64,000 bases of DNA from Beta vulgaris subsp. vulgaris (taxonomy: Eukaryota > Streptophyta > Magnoliopsida > Caryophyllales > Amaranthaceae): positions 11,190,779 to 11,254,778 of the forward strand of contig NC_079206.1 of assembly GCF_026745355.1 (NCBI RefSeq), given 5' to 3'. Numbering within the stretch: the first letter of the stretch is position 1; each line of letters starts with the position of its first letter. The translations under genes and the position numbers were made by a program. Shown here piece after piece: positions 34,576 to 46,199 of this stretch. The notes beneath the pieces were generated by a model, which was given only the letters and a program-made list of their open reading frames with translations, was not told the origin of the DNA and did no database searches.

Positions 34576-35408
34576 CTAACGTTTAAAATTGATAGAACTC
34601 AACTCGCATTAAAACGTAGTAGTATCATTTTGTTTGAGGGAGTATTTATTTGTTCTTAGACCATTATTGCAAAAGGTAATAATTTCCTAACTAGAATTGA
34701 ATTATTGTGCATGTCGTTACTTGAGGATAGGGATTCATGATCAACAAGACATTCCACATCATCATGCATGTATTAATATTCAAAGTTTTAACATGGAGTA
34801 ATAATTTTGAAAAAAACAATATTGAAAATGATTAGTCAGCCAATAATAAAGAAACCTCAAAATCATGGTCATGAGCATGCACAAAAGAGAGGAAAAAGAT
34901 TCTTTGAAAGTACAAAATTAAAATAAATTTGAAGTAGCTTATGTGTGTAATTCCTGTTTAATCCAATAAAAATCTGTATTGTTAAGTCGATGATGATGTG
35001 GTATCAATTTACTATTCAAAAAAAAAAAAAAATGATGTGGTATCAATTTGCGTCCATGAGTGTCTCAACTCTCATCCAATAGAAATTCACTTTCTTAATA
35101 TATGTAATCACAAGAGGTTACGTTTCCATCTAATATTGCCAATGTAGGAAAAAATAGTTGTCATTAAATTTAGCCGGAAAAGATGGAATCTACCCAACAG
35201 GCAACATACATATATTTCCTTTGATTTTTTCAAGATGCCAAATCTCATTGTAAATGGTCTCAATCTAGTTTTTTCGGATCTAGATACTTCAATACCTCCG
35301 TTATTATTTACTTTTTGCACATATTTTTAGAAAAAGAGAGAAGAAAATTGGACTCTTTTTTCCATCTAATTAGGGGAGGAGTGGAAATTAGAAAGTGTTG
35401 ATAATTTA
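34576..35408. other. Intergenic, nothing recognised
   Basis: AT-rich, no coding or RNA-gene signal. A direct repeat AATGATGTGGTATCAATTT (near 34992 and 35031) is the only structure noted. Confidence 0.5.
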
Positions 35409-35509
35409 TACTCCTTCCGCTTTTATTTATTTGCTACATTGTTGTTTACACAAAAATTTAAGAGATGTCTCTTTCATTCTTTTTTGATGTACTTTTTGAC
35501 CCTTTTAGC

Positions 35510-36106
35510 ACTAGAATTTTTTGCACGCGATGCGTGCTTGAATTTCTTTTCAAAACAGAAAGTCGATTTTCTTCGACATAAGAATCAAAATTTGAAATTA
35601 GACATACAAAGTATAATTGTTTTTAGTTGCAAAATTTGATTGGTTTAGTTTCTGTCACTTAAGTCTCTCACCATTCTTTTTGTTTTTTTAACTTTTCAAA
35701 GTTATATTCTATGAACAAAATAAAAATTTTATTGAATTTATTTATGATTTCTAATATTATAATTTTTTAGTTGATTTTTGAATTAAGTACAGTTATTCAT
35801 AAATTGTAAAGAAAGTGGACACTTTGATTTTAAGTCAACTTTTTCATAGGTTGTAGTTTGTAAGTGAATTTTTAAGTTTTTATAAAGTTTCATCATTTTA
35901 GTGATTTGCATAACGTAAATTATGCAATTTTATGATTTTAGTTGACTTGTGACTTGTGAGTGATTGTTATAATTATATTTTTGGTATTTTTGTTTGAAGC
36001 CCCCTTTGATTTGTAAGTGAATTTGTAATTTAGAATGGGAAGGGGGGCAAAATAGGCATTTCAAAAGAGGACACCATTGCTCCCCCCTTCCCTTATATAA
36101 TAGAGA
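35510..36106 (-). mobile_element. Probable non-autonomous Helitron, minus strand
   Basis: On the minus strand it starts TCTCTATTATATAAGG preceded by A, and ends CTAGT preceded by the perfect stem GCACGCATCGCGTGC and an A/T spacer. The base after CTAGT is G rather than T, so the 3' edge is slightly off canonical. The interior is AT-rich and non-coding. Confidence 0.6.
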
Positions 36107-36154
36107 TTAAATAAGGTGGGAAAAGAGAACAAAGTGTACTTTTTAGTGGAAGAA

Positions 36155-37036
36155 GGGCATGTTCTCCCCAGCTTATTTTCAGTTCAGTTAAGTTAAGTTA
36201 AATTCAGTTCAGTTCAGATCAGTTCAGTTCAGCTCCATTCTTTTATAACCATTTTGTTAAATATTATTATTATGTTGGTATAATTTATTTTACTAATTAC
36301 TCTTATTATTATTGTTATTTAAATATATATCATTACTATTAAGTATTATTATTATAATTATTGTTGTTATTTCTATATATTATTTTGTTTATTATAGCTT
36401 TACTCATTATTATTACTATTATTATTAGGAGGAACATGGTTTAGGTCAAAGCACAAATAAACCCACTTTTTTTAGCCCATAAACCAATCAAATCGCGTCA
36501 AGACGGTTTATGATGTAATTTTTGTGGTCCAACCCAATCATTATTTTTATTACTAAATATTTTTATATTATTAAATTTAATTATTAAAATAGTAATATTA
36601 ATATACTTATTAGATATTATTGTTATTATATATCATCATCAAGTATTAATATATTAATACAAATAATATAAAATAATTATTATTAATTATCATTAATTAT
36701 TATTATTATTATTAATTTATGATTATTAATATTATTTATTTATAACTATCATTTAAAAATATCCAAAATACTATTATTATTATTCATTATTATTACTTAT
36801 CATTATAATTATTATTTAATATTCATATTATTATTGTTTAAAATATTATTTATATATTTATTAATTCAGTTTATTTCAATTTAATTTAATTCAATTCAAT
36901 TCAATTCAATTCAATTCAATTCAATTCAGTTCAATTCAGTTCAACTCTGATAAGTTCAGTTCAGTTTAGTTCAGATCAGTTCAGTTCAGTTCAGATCAGT
37001 TCAGTTCAGCTGTTTTATGCCGAAGAGAACATACCC
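36155..37036. mobile_element. Large PIF/Harbinger-type MITE, copy 2 (inverted relative to copy 1)
   Basis: Ends GGGCATGTTCTCCCCAGC and the inverse GGGTATGTTCTCTTCGGC, flanked by GAA (36152-36154, 37037-37039). Long runs of TTCAG at both ends. Reverse-complement match to 4375-5307 over nearly its full length, apart from microsatellite length differences. Confidence 0.85.
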
Positions 37037-37603
37037 GAAGAGGGAAACAAACGGTATAATATTATTACTTTTTGGTGGGCCAAGTCTCCTAATAAGGAAA
37101 TGTAGCAAATAAAAAAAAAGCAACCCTTTTTTGGAAAATGTAGCAAATAACTAAAAGTAAAGGGAGTAATGAGATGTTAAAATGACATGTTATAAAATTT
37201 TTGGTATCAAAACTAAGTTAAAGTTGTATCAAAAAAGATTCATTTGGTACCAAAAATGTAACTTTGGTATTACCAAACTTATATTCTGGTATTACCAAAC
37301 TTACACTTTGGTGCCAAGTATTGTAAGAGTGATTTTGATTTTGGTACCAAATAACTCTATTTTGGTACCATTTTGACTTAACTTTGATACTAAAAATTTT
37401 GTGAAATACCATTTTGACATCTATGAGACGCCGGTCTGGACTCAGAGAGAATAGAGGAGGTTGAGAGATAAAATAGCATAAAAAAAAAATATATAGTGCA
37501 ATTAGAAGAAAGCATTCCAAAATGGCAAAAGCGAACTTTGTTCTTTATTTTGTAAGGTGTGTTCTTATATATCGGCAACGACAAAACAAATGTAAATACT
37601 TAA

Positions 37604-37911
37604 ACGGCGCGTTTGGTAAGAGGCTATAAATGGTGGGAATGGTGATGCATTATAATGTAAATTTGTACTAGAAATCTAATGTCATTAACTATGATAATAA
37701 TGATACTTCATCCCTAGATATCCATTTTCTTCCTAAATTTCCATTACCACCATATATCACCTTGTCAAGTGGTAATGAAAATTTATAAAGAGAAACTCAT
37801 GTTTTGTGATAAAGTTTCATTCCCATGGTTATTGACAAGAAAACTTCTTTACAAATTTACACTAAATTTCATTACCATATACAACTGTTTATTACCACTA
37901 ACCAAACAGGT
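37604..37911. mobile_element. Probable Harbinger-like MITE
   Basis: Left end CGGCGCGTTTGGTAAGAGG faces a right end whose inverse is TGACCTGTTTGGTTAG. GTTTGGT-type inverted ends are typical, but I could not fix the target triplet. Interior holds GGTAATGAAA-like inverted units. Confidence 0.5.
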
Positions 37912-37935
37912 CATAAGAGCCATTTTTCTACAAAT

Positions 37936-38074
37936 TAGGTCCGATTCTTTTAGACTTATTTTACGTTCTGTTAATTTCAATTCAATTAAATTCAGTTCAT
38001 TTCAGTTTTTCTCTACAATTTAGTTTCTCTTACTAATCCAATTATGTTTCCCCCAATCCAAAAGAACAGGGCTT
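37936..38074. mobile_element. Short TTCAG-type MITE remnant
   Basis: GGTCCGATTCTTTTAGACTT faces the inverse of GCCCTGTTCTTTTGGATTGG, with TTCAATTCA/TTCAGTTCA units between. Same broad group as the GTTCTC MITEs; boundaries approximate. Confidence 0.45.
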
Positions 38075-38906
38075 TAATATCTTGGGGAGTCTTAACATGG
38101 ATAAGACACTTTCAACAACATTATAACAAGTACATACTACTATAAGACTAACACCAATAATTAAATTTTTTTTGCTAATTAATAGGGTACTTGGGAAAAA
38201 TTTGACACGGTTGGAGTTGTAGTTTATATTTTCATGCGTGTGTGATATGTTTTCTTTTTTTGACATATGCTACAACTACACCAAAAAGCATAAAGCTATG
38301 AAAAAGAACAATGAAACCTAGCTAAGTCATGAGCATTCTTGACTTGGTCCCTAGAAACCTTACAGACCTTATAAAATGAAAGATATGCCGTAACATTGAT
38401 GATATTTTGAATGTCCAATGCAAATTGCTATTAGTAGAACCTTTATCTATGTAAATTCCTATTAGTAGAATCTTGACGCATGGTGACAGATGAGTTGGCC
38501 TCCGGAATTACATTATCAACCCAATGGTCACTAAACAGTAAACACTCTAATTCTTCTACCATCTCCAACTTTCCAACTACACCCTTTCCTTAGTAAGCAC
38601 TCAGCATGAGCAAGGCTCATAGCACCCTAAGAATGAGACCTAAGAGATGGTTTGTCCATTTTAGCAGTAAAAGAACGGATTCATATCACTGGTGGAGCTT
38701 TTTATTAGCTCTTCATCTTCTGCTTCCTTGAAGTTTCAATTATCTATACAAATATATTAAAATGCGTGCGAAAGAAAGTCTATGTGTCACGTGGCACTCT
38801 CATCAAATTTCTAATGTAAACGCTTTATGTTCATGTGTACTCCTCACTTTTTTTAAAAAGTGTAAGTACAAGGTATCGAACACATGACATTTGAAATGAA
38901 AAATTA

Positions 38907-39280
38907 GAGCATAGACAATGGTTGATCCAAAAATTTGGATCATCAATTATTTTAATATTTCCTCTCTCTTCCACCTCACTTATGATCTATCATTAGTTTT
39001 TATGTATTTTTTACCCACAATGGATGATCTACAATTTAGGCTTTTTAACCATTGGATTGCTTTTCTTAATGCCATTAGATTGTTGTCAACTCATCATACA
39101 TGGGACCTATCAATTATTCTCTTTCATGAGCCTTAACTATGATCCAACAATGATCACATCATTACAATGATCTGATCATCCTTCTCTCTCTCCTCTTTTT
39201 TTCTCTCGCCTAATTCTTTATAATATTTTTCTCCCTCTCTCCTCATGATCTAGCTTGTAGATCATCCGATGGGCTCACTC
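38907..39280. mobile_element. Tourist-like MITE nested in Helitron
   Basis: GAGCATAGACAATGG at the left faces the inverse of GAGTGAGCCCATCGG at the right; TTA/TAA outside. Internal TGGATCATC/GATGATC words. Non-coding. Confidence 0.6.
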
Positions 39281-39389
39281 TAAGAGCTTAACCATCAATA
39301 CACTAGGACTTTTTTGTTTAATGTTTCAGATAAAATATGATAAAGCCTTGTAATATTGTAGCTAACTAAAAAGACTTAACAAGTACATA

Positions 39390-39632
39390 CTCCTTCCGTT
39401 TTTTTTTTAATTGCTATATTGTTTTATGCACAATAATTTATGCAATGTCACAATGTCATTTTTAAACTTTTTGGAGTATAAATTTTGATCCATTTAATGT
39501 AAAATATTGAGAAAAGTGAAAAAGTAGTATTTTTAGGTAGAAAAAGAGAAGAACAAATATAAAAGTATTACTTTATGGTGGGTCAAGTACTCCAAATAAG
39601 GAAAATGTAGCGATTAAAAAAAACAGAGGGAG
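39390..39632. mobile_element. Stowaway-type MITE nested in Helitron
   Basis: CTCCTTCCGTTTTTTTTTTA start and matching inverse end (AAACAGAGGGAG), TA on both sides (39388-39389, 39633-39634). Confidence 0.85.
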
Positions 39633-40472
39633 TACCTCTTTAACACTCTTATTACGTAACTTACAAGAGAATATTGATGTCACATTCTCTTACCACAATT
39701 CCTTTTAAGGTTGTTTTCAAACTCAAAGCTTTGACATTTTTTTTTACTTATCATGCCGTGACGTGAATTTTTCAATTTCTTAATAGACAAAAAATATGGA
39801 AAGTAGCAAAATAAATAATGAAATAAAAAAAAACATATTTGTTTATTGTAACTGACCCGAGGCATCTCTCGGGGAAAAAACTAGTTTTCCTTGAAATCGT
39901 GTATCTTTCTTGATCCCAGCGCCCACGCGAACAATATGGAGGCCCTGTGCTAATACTGGAAAATACGCCCCTATATAAAAAAAAATCAAATAATCTACTA
40001 AAATATGCAAGTAAACCAAACAACAAATATGCATCAAACTAAAATTTTCTCTTCAAAACCATTTGATACATTCCAAGAAGAGCTGAATTCAAGAATCTTG
40101 CAGACATTTTGACTATCAGCTTCAAATTTTTTATGTTTAAAGATTTTTTTTTGTCAATTTGGAACCCCTTTGAAAGTGTGGCCTTGTTTCATGTCCCACT
40201 TTGGTATGCTAAGGGTCGAGTTTGCTTGATCTTCTAGTTATCAATTTGAAATTCGAATGTCTTTTGTCCTTTAATATACTTTCTCAGTTTTTATTATTAA
40301 TCGCATCATTTCGTTTTTGGTACTACTTATCAACCAACTTTATTAATCTATCTCACATCATTATATAAGATTTTACATAATCAAGTGGGGTCTTGTTCAT
40401 TCGTCTCAATGCAAGAATTTCAAATATCAAATTTTTATAATTTCACTTTTACGCAATTATATATATTGACTT

Positions 40473-40944
40473 TGTTATAACAGGCGTGAGAGAGAAACAA
40501 ATAATGAATGCAAAAACAATAAAATCAGACAACAAATTTACGTGGTTCACCAATTTACTACGTCCACGGCAGAGAGAAAGAATATTTTATTATGAGAAGA
40601 AACCAGATTACAGAGAGAACATAAAGTTTTTCGTAGTCTAAAACCTATAATATAAATAACATATTTATATCCCCATTCAGAAAACGCGTTTCCGCGTTTA
40701 CCGGACAGCCGCCCGATCCGGTCGGGCGACATCCGCCTGATCGGGCGGTTTTACTCCTTCCCCAGATTGGTTGCTCGCCCGAGTCGTTGTTCAGTTTTCG
40801 CCCGATCGGGCGACCTCCCAATTGTCCTGTTCTCAAGTTTGTCTCGGGCCCAATCAGGTGGCCTCGCCTGACCCGATTTGACGGTACTCCAGAGCTCCTG
40901 TTTTGACGCATTTTGACGAACACATTCAAGGCACTATTCTTACA
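40473..40944 (-). mobile_element. Solo LTR (copia-like), second copy of a related family
   Basis: TGTTATAACAGGCG...CACTATTCTTACA with the exact 5-bp duplication GACTT on both sides (40468-40472, 40945-40949). The box ATTTATA at 40663-40669 reads TATAAAT on minus. Adjacent TTTATATCCCCA and AAAACGCGT are shared with the LTR at 16914-17564. On the upstream side of the TATA box are GC-rich inverted words, including CGCCCGATCGGGCG at 40799-40812. It has landed in an old Stowaway-like sequence that begins near 40276. Confidence 0.88.
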
Positions 40945-41379
40945 GACTTTTAAAAAATCAACAAACATGAAAAACTAACAAAATTGTGCAACTAAAAAAA
41001 GGACATATATACAAAACAAAAATATATTTCTCTTCCTTCAACTTCATTGATTCTGAGCCCAATATTATGAGTTTAACTACTCAAAACATATTGAAATAAA
41101 CTTATATTATGAACTGATACATTATCACAGAATAGGATTCCCTTTTTTCTATCTTTGTTTAGGTTGAAATATCCCATTCAAGTACCCTTTAGATTAATTA
41201 GTTAATTTTAGTTAGTATAGGTTGGCCCCATTTGGCCATTTGTCTTGTTAATCTGCAAAAGACAACTTAGGTGAGAGTAAATATAGATTAAGGATGAGAA
41301 GAAACATCGTGCCACCACATTGTTTACCTCGGGTTTCCCTCTCCAAACATCAAGTTGCATGAAAACATATGAACTCTTC

Positions 41380-41790
41380 CATTATTACAAGTCATGTGTA
41401 TCCAACGTCTTTAACTATATATCCAGCACACACCCAGCAAATCACACGTGTATTCCCAGCATCCCACACGTGCACTCACAGTCAATGTTTTCTCTTTAGA
41501 GATCTGGTCAATGGTCAAATGATGGGCTTCAAGATTAACCCAATAATTAGCTTCTTACCAATTTGTTTTTTTTTTTTTACCTTAGTAGAGAAGTAGAATC
41601 CCGGGAAACGCCGGTTACGTGGAAGCACGTACGATTACATCACAGTCGTTGGATTTATATTATTTTAATCGAGGCCGTTGGTCCCAAGATCAACCCACAC
41701 GTGCATTGAAAGTAGAAGTGGGTGCAAACATATCTGGACCTCCCATGTGACCGGCTTAGCTGGTTACCATGTGACTTCGTGGAAACGGTT
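41380..41790. promoter_or_regulatory. ACGTG-rich promoter-like cluster
   Basis: ACGTG or its inverse occurs in CACACGTGTATT (41444), CACACGTGCAC (41466), TTACGTGGAAGCACGTACG (41615-41633) and CCACACGTGCATT (41696), with CATGTGAC (41743, 41769) nearby. ACGTG cores are bound by bZIP/bHLH factors in ABRE and G-box elements. The cluster is not covered by any transposon I could define. No downstream coding region is apparent, so which gene it served is unknown. Confidence 0.35.
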
Positions 41791-41799
41791 TAGGTGATC

Positions 41800-44068
41800 G
41801 TTAATCAAAAGATCTTGTTGGGATTAAGAATGATTAAGGTTTTTTAGTCTCACCTTATTCCGTAAACTAAATAGTTTAAGCAAAATATGTTAAACCCCCA
41901 AAATATAAATTTAGTTAAGCAATAAAACACATAATCCCAACAAGAGTTTACTTAACAAAAAATGAACCTATATTGAGATTCTTAATCTACTTTTTTTTTT
42001 TTTTAAGATGAAGGGACTCACTTGAGGAGATAAGGAGAAATCCTCAAATGAGATTCTTAATGTACCTGGAATATGATAAGTTTATTGTATAAAGTGGGCT
42101 ATGACCTATACACATATTTTAGGTTGTATATTACCCTCCGCTGACTGAAATCAAATTAAAAAATGAAATGTATGAAAAGTGTATACTGTATACTCGAGAC
42201 TGGATATATATAGACATATGCTCCACGGATGAGGAATTAGGGTTTGACTCAAGCAGTGAGCTTTCACATCAAGCCCCAACAAAGTTTAAGGTTAAATTCT
42301 GCCCAACCATTTGTTGGGGTTGGGAGGGGGGAGGTTATTTGGGTGTATGGTTGTAAGGCCTTTAATGGCTGTAAGGCCTTTTAAGTGGGGGATCAGGCAA
42401 ACCAGAGGAATTCTTCTTACCTACTTATTTTTAAAAAAAAATTATATATTATATGTTTCACAAATGACATCTATGCAGGGTCGTACATAATATTAATTTC
42501 GTAAAATGTGCCTCAAAGTTGAGACTAATGAGGAATAATCAAAAGTTAGGAATCAAAATAACAGTAGGCCCATAGTTAGAATTATTGTCCCTATCAAATT
42601 TTCCAATATAAATGTCATCAAGTATGGTCCAACCCAACATGAGGAGTGCCGGTATGGACTATCTTTATTAGATCGTTTACGTGTGGCATTGCCTATATAT
42701 ATATAAAAACCATTCTTATCTTTTGTTTAGCTTAGCGAACATGGCTTGACCTATGGCATGATCCGGGTGTATCATGTAAAACGAGTCTCTAAGGATCAAT
42801 TTACTACAAACCCTGTGGTCTAGTCGTCCTTACCCGTATAACATTTTACTACTTTTTTTCTATCACTTATAATGATTTAATGAGTATTTAGTACATTTCA
42901 TAGTTCGAAAGTTGAAAAAGACGCTTAAAACAATATAACATCTTAATTTTTCTACATTTAAATAGCAAAAAGAAAATCAATTAGAATCATCGAGTCGATG
43001 CAAACCCATAAACTGTATTATAATGTAGGTTAAGGTTGACCGAATTTCGTCCCAAGATTTCAGAAACCAATAGCCGACTATCTACCCAATTGATAGATCA
43101 TGTATCCGTGTAGCAGTTACTGGTCCTGTTACGTTTGAACAAACCTAAACCTTTCTCAAATACCACCGTATAGTATTATGGGTGATTCAATTAATGAATT
43201 GGTTTACACCTTCCATGAATTTGCCAAACCTCTATATCTTTTGGCTAGTGGGCATAGTGTTGCACGTGTGATGGTACGGACAACATAATGTAATCAAATT
43301 ATTAAGATGAGAATTACATGGACGACGATCTCCTTAATTACTATTGTCTCAAAGGTGAGTTGAGAACGAAGGGGTAGTTCAGTAAATTGAAAGGTAATAT
43401 TTTTGGAAAGACATAAGTGATAGGGAAGCATGTTTGGTGGGTGGGATTTCCCATAATTGGGAATGACAGAATATACAATTGCACATGATAGGTGTAATCA
43501 TTAGAATAACTTCAATCACAAATTGTGAGATTGATGTTAGCCTAATCATGATATATGAGGTTTAATAATGAAACTTCTGGATCTCCCTATAAATTAATCA
43601 ATTAATTATACTCCAATAATTTTTATATTCCATTAACGAAACTCAAATCAGTGTGCATGATGGATTTGTCATAGTTGCGATGGATAGAGGACCCACACTA
43701 ATCATACTTGTATTCTCCAATCATATTCTCTGATTATATAAATTTTTGATCATGTGGTTAAGAATATTAAGCAATACGACACTAAAAGAATAATTGCAAC
43801 TTGGACCAAATTGAATCTAGCACCAGTTAATTTTGACTCTTGTTATGAGATTGTCATGCATTTGATACCATTTTCTAAAAAGAGTAATGATTTTGTCACC
43901 TCCAAAAATCTTTAATGTATATCCATATTCCTTATATTATAAGCTTTAATTTTCCAAAGACTATGAATATATAAAATTAAAAAGAGAGGCTTTAGTTCTT
44001 TATGTAATATCCTATCGTTTCATTTGATTACTCACTTGTTTGCTTGTCATAATATTGACCATTAATTT
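41800..44068. other. Intergenic, about 2.3 kb, no gene recognised
   Basis: I checked both strands and found no domain-bearing frame, no terminal repeats and no RNA gene. There is a short TATATATATATA-AAAAACC stretch near 42700 and otherwise unremarkable AT-rich sequence. Confidence 0.5.
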
Positions 44069-44083
44069 AATATACGTAAACAT

Positions 44084-44291
44084 CAAGTAGTAATTGGTCT
44101 AGTGGTATGGTTTGTATCTTACAACTTTGAGGTTATGGGATCAAACTCCGCTAGAGGCACTTTGAGTGTGGGAATTTCCCCTTACCCTTCCCCCTAACAC
44201 CCAAGGGACCTTGCCTTCAAACCCGTACCAGGTTAACCTGTGCGAGGTTCCGATCCAGTAAAAACGCCTTCTCCTTACCTTAAAAAAATTC
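44084..44291 (+). mobile_element. SINE with tRNA-type promoter
   Basis: Box A-like TTGGTCTAGTGGTATGG at 44094 and box B-like GGTTATGGGATCAAACTCC at 44132 with correct spacing. The body ends in a short A-run. Flanked by AATATACGTAAACAT / AATATACGTACACAT (44069-44083, 44292-44306; one mismatch in 15). The GTACCAGGTTAACCTGTGCG-type 3' body is a feature of many dicot SINEs. Confidence 0.88.
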
Positions 44292-44939
44292 AATATACGT
44301 ACACATACACATTATACACATATATGTACATACATGAATTTACTTGTGTAGCCAAGTTAGCTAGTCCTTCTTCTTACCAAAAAGTTCTGAGTGGGGGGCT
44401 CCAGAAAAACATATAAGTAAATGCATATGTTCATTTATACATACATACATAAATACATATTGGATACAATTGCACACGTACACATATATAATAGACGACA
44501 TCCATTTCTATTAAATCCACACTGAATTAAACTGAAAATAAGTCCAAAAGAACATGACCTAACAAGTATAAAACATTAATAAAATAATTGAGGAGAGAAA
44601 GAAATGGGATATGTATGTGGGGGATTTCAAGTGATTAATTTATTTGGTGAGGCACCAGATATCCGCACTGGGACAGAAGTTGGGAATATTGATTGAACAT
44701 TTTACCTTATATATATAAAGTAATAGTCAAATATTAAAAATGAACTACCCGAGAAGGAATTGTAGATTGAAAAGGAACGGAGATAATATATGCTTCAATA
44801 GCAAAATTGACAAGTTAAATGCGATAGCTAAAAATGTTACTCACACCGTCGCAAATTTTCTTTTTCCTTAATAGAGACATGCTGTTGACTTCTGATACTA
44901 TTGATTAACTACACTTTGACCATCTTTTAATCAATTATA

Positions 44940-45523
44940 CTTCCTCCGTTTTTTTAGACATGCTACATAGAGAAGGGGGGGGGGGTTAAGAAAGGTAGAG
45001 AGAAAGTAGGGGACCACCACTTTTTGAATAAAAAACATTTATTAAGGAAAAAATATGGGTCTTTTAAGAGGTCGTTTGGTTCATCTCAAATTCCACTGGA
45101 ATTTGAATTTCCTAGGAAGTGTAAAATAGGATTATGTTTGGTATGTAGGAAACAGGAAATTTATAGGAAATAGAATTTCCAAGGAAATAGAAATTCTTAT
45201 GAAGTGTATTAGGAAATTAATCACCAACCCACCCTTGGTGATTAGAAGTTCATGTATCAATTACAAATTTCTATGCTCAATCAAACACCAAAAGCTATTT
45301 CCTAGGAAATACGCAAAGGAATTTACTTCCCATGAATTAAGACTTCCCATTGGAATTAAGTTCCAACGGTAACCAAATAAGCTCTAAAAGTGGAGGAACA
45401 CCAATTTTTTTAATAGTATTTTAAGATCTTTATGGTAAAAAGGGATCCATTTATTGTACGTAACATCTATTATGACATTTCCATTTAAGGAAAATGTAGC
45501 ATCTATAAAAAAAATAGAGGAAG
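44940..45523. mobile_element. Stowaway-type MITE split by a Harbinger-type MITE
   Basis: CTTCCTCCGTTTTTTTAGAC with ATGCTACAT at the left; ATGTAGCATCTATAAAAAAA with AGAGGAAG at the right; TA on both sides (44938-44939, 45524-45525). The insertion at 45068-45384 explains the excess length. A G-run (ten Gs) lies at about 44977. Confidence 0.85.
45068..45384. mobile_element. Harbinger-type MITE nested in Stowaway
   Basis: Ends GAGGTCGTTTGGTTCATC and the inverse GAGCTTATTTGGTTACC, with TAA on both sides (45065-45067, 45385-45387). The interior holds inverted AGGAAATTTATAGGAAAT-like words. Non-coding. Confidence 0.85.
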
Positions 45524-45575
45524 TATATAAGAAAAAAATTAAGCCATATGAAATCTTGTTAAATTTGTCTAAATA

Positions 45576-45898
45576 TCTATACTAATATATTAAAAGGCGT
45601 TGCGAATAAAGTATACGTTGCCACGCGGAAACCCCCCATCTAGTAGAAACATGTAATGTCAAAGAATATGTACTACAAAACTTTATATAGTAAGAGTCGA
45701 ACATGCAACCAACAAATTGTAAAGTAGACATCTTTTCATCTTAACCAAATATTGGATATGCTCATTATTCCACATAAATATATATCTCGAAACATAAATA
45801 TATATAAAAGAAAATAATCTGAAATAAATGTAAGCTTATTCACATTGAAGTATTATTAAAAGTAAAAACTTGGGGCATTTGTTCGAGTACACACTAGT
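45576..45898 (+). mobile_element. Short non-autonomous Helitron, copy 3
   Basis: A|TCTATACTAATATATTAAA at the 5' end and CACTAGT|T at the 3' end; a weak stem ACTTGGGGCATTTGTTCGAGT lies 7 bp before the end. The 5' motif is shared with the other Helitrons. 323 bp, non-coding. Confidence 0.72.
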
Positions 45899-45902
45899 TT
45901 AT

Positions 45903-46195
45903 TTTTTAAATATCAACTTTTTATAGTTCTCATCCAAGTCTAATTATATTACAAATATCATCGAGGTACATATGTATTTTTCCATAACCTATATATAATA
46001 TTTTACTAGTATATTTTTCAAATATCAACTTTTATAATTATCATCCAAGTCTAATTATATTAGATATTAAATAATTATATTAGATAAATTAATAGAGTAA
46101 AATATTGAAATATCATCGTGCTACATGTGTTTAGAAGAGAGGTAAATGCAAATCTTAGTATAATAAAATAGTAAATTCCATAACCTATATATAAT
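45903..46195. repeat. Diverged tandem duplication
   Basis: AAATATCAACTTTTTATAGT and CATCCAAGTCTAATTATATTA (from about 45908) recur from about 46019, and CCATAACCTATATATAAT occurs near 45984 and 46178. Two partly overlapping copies of a MITE-derived segment. Confidence 0.6.
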
Positions 46196-46199
46196 TTAG

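Larger units (their letters stand above)
35411..37166. mobile_element. Stowaway-type MITE split by a Helitron and a Harbinger-type MITE
   Basis: Left end CTCCTTCCGCTTTTATTTAT with ATTTGCTACATT, and right end with the inverse (AATGTAGCAAATAA...GGGAG); TA at 35409-35410 and 37167-37168. Two other elements with their own defined ends lie inside, which accounts for most of the length. Confidence 0.7.
38743..39885 (+). mobile_element. Non-autonomous Helitron, copy 2, with two nested MITEs
   Basis: A then TCTATACAAATATATTAAA at the 5' end; CTAGT then T at the 3' end, preceded by the stem CCCGAGGCATCTCTCGGGG. The subterminal GTCACGTGGCACTCT is shared with the Helitron at 13326. No helicase. The MITEs at 38907-39280 and 39390-39632 sit inside. 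Confidence 0.85.

Noticed and set aside
42168..42356. 62-codon plus-strand frame
   Set aside because: No domain, no codon bias and no supporting context.
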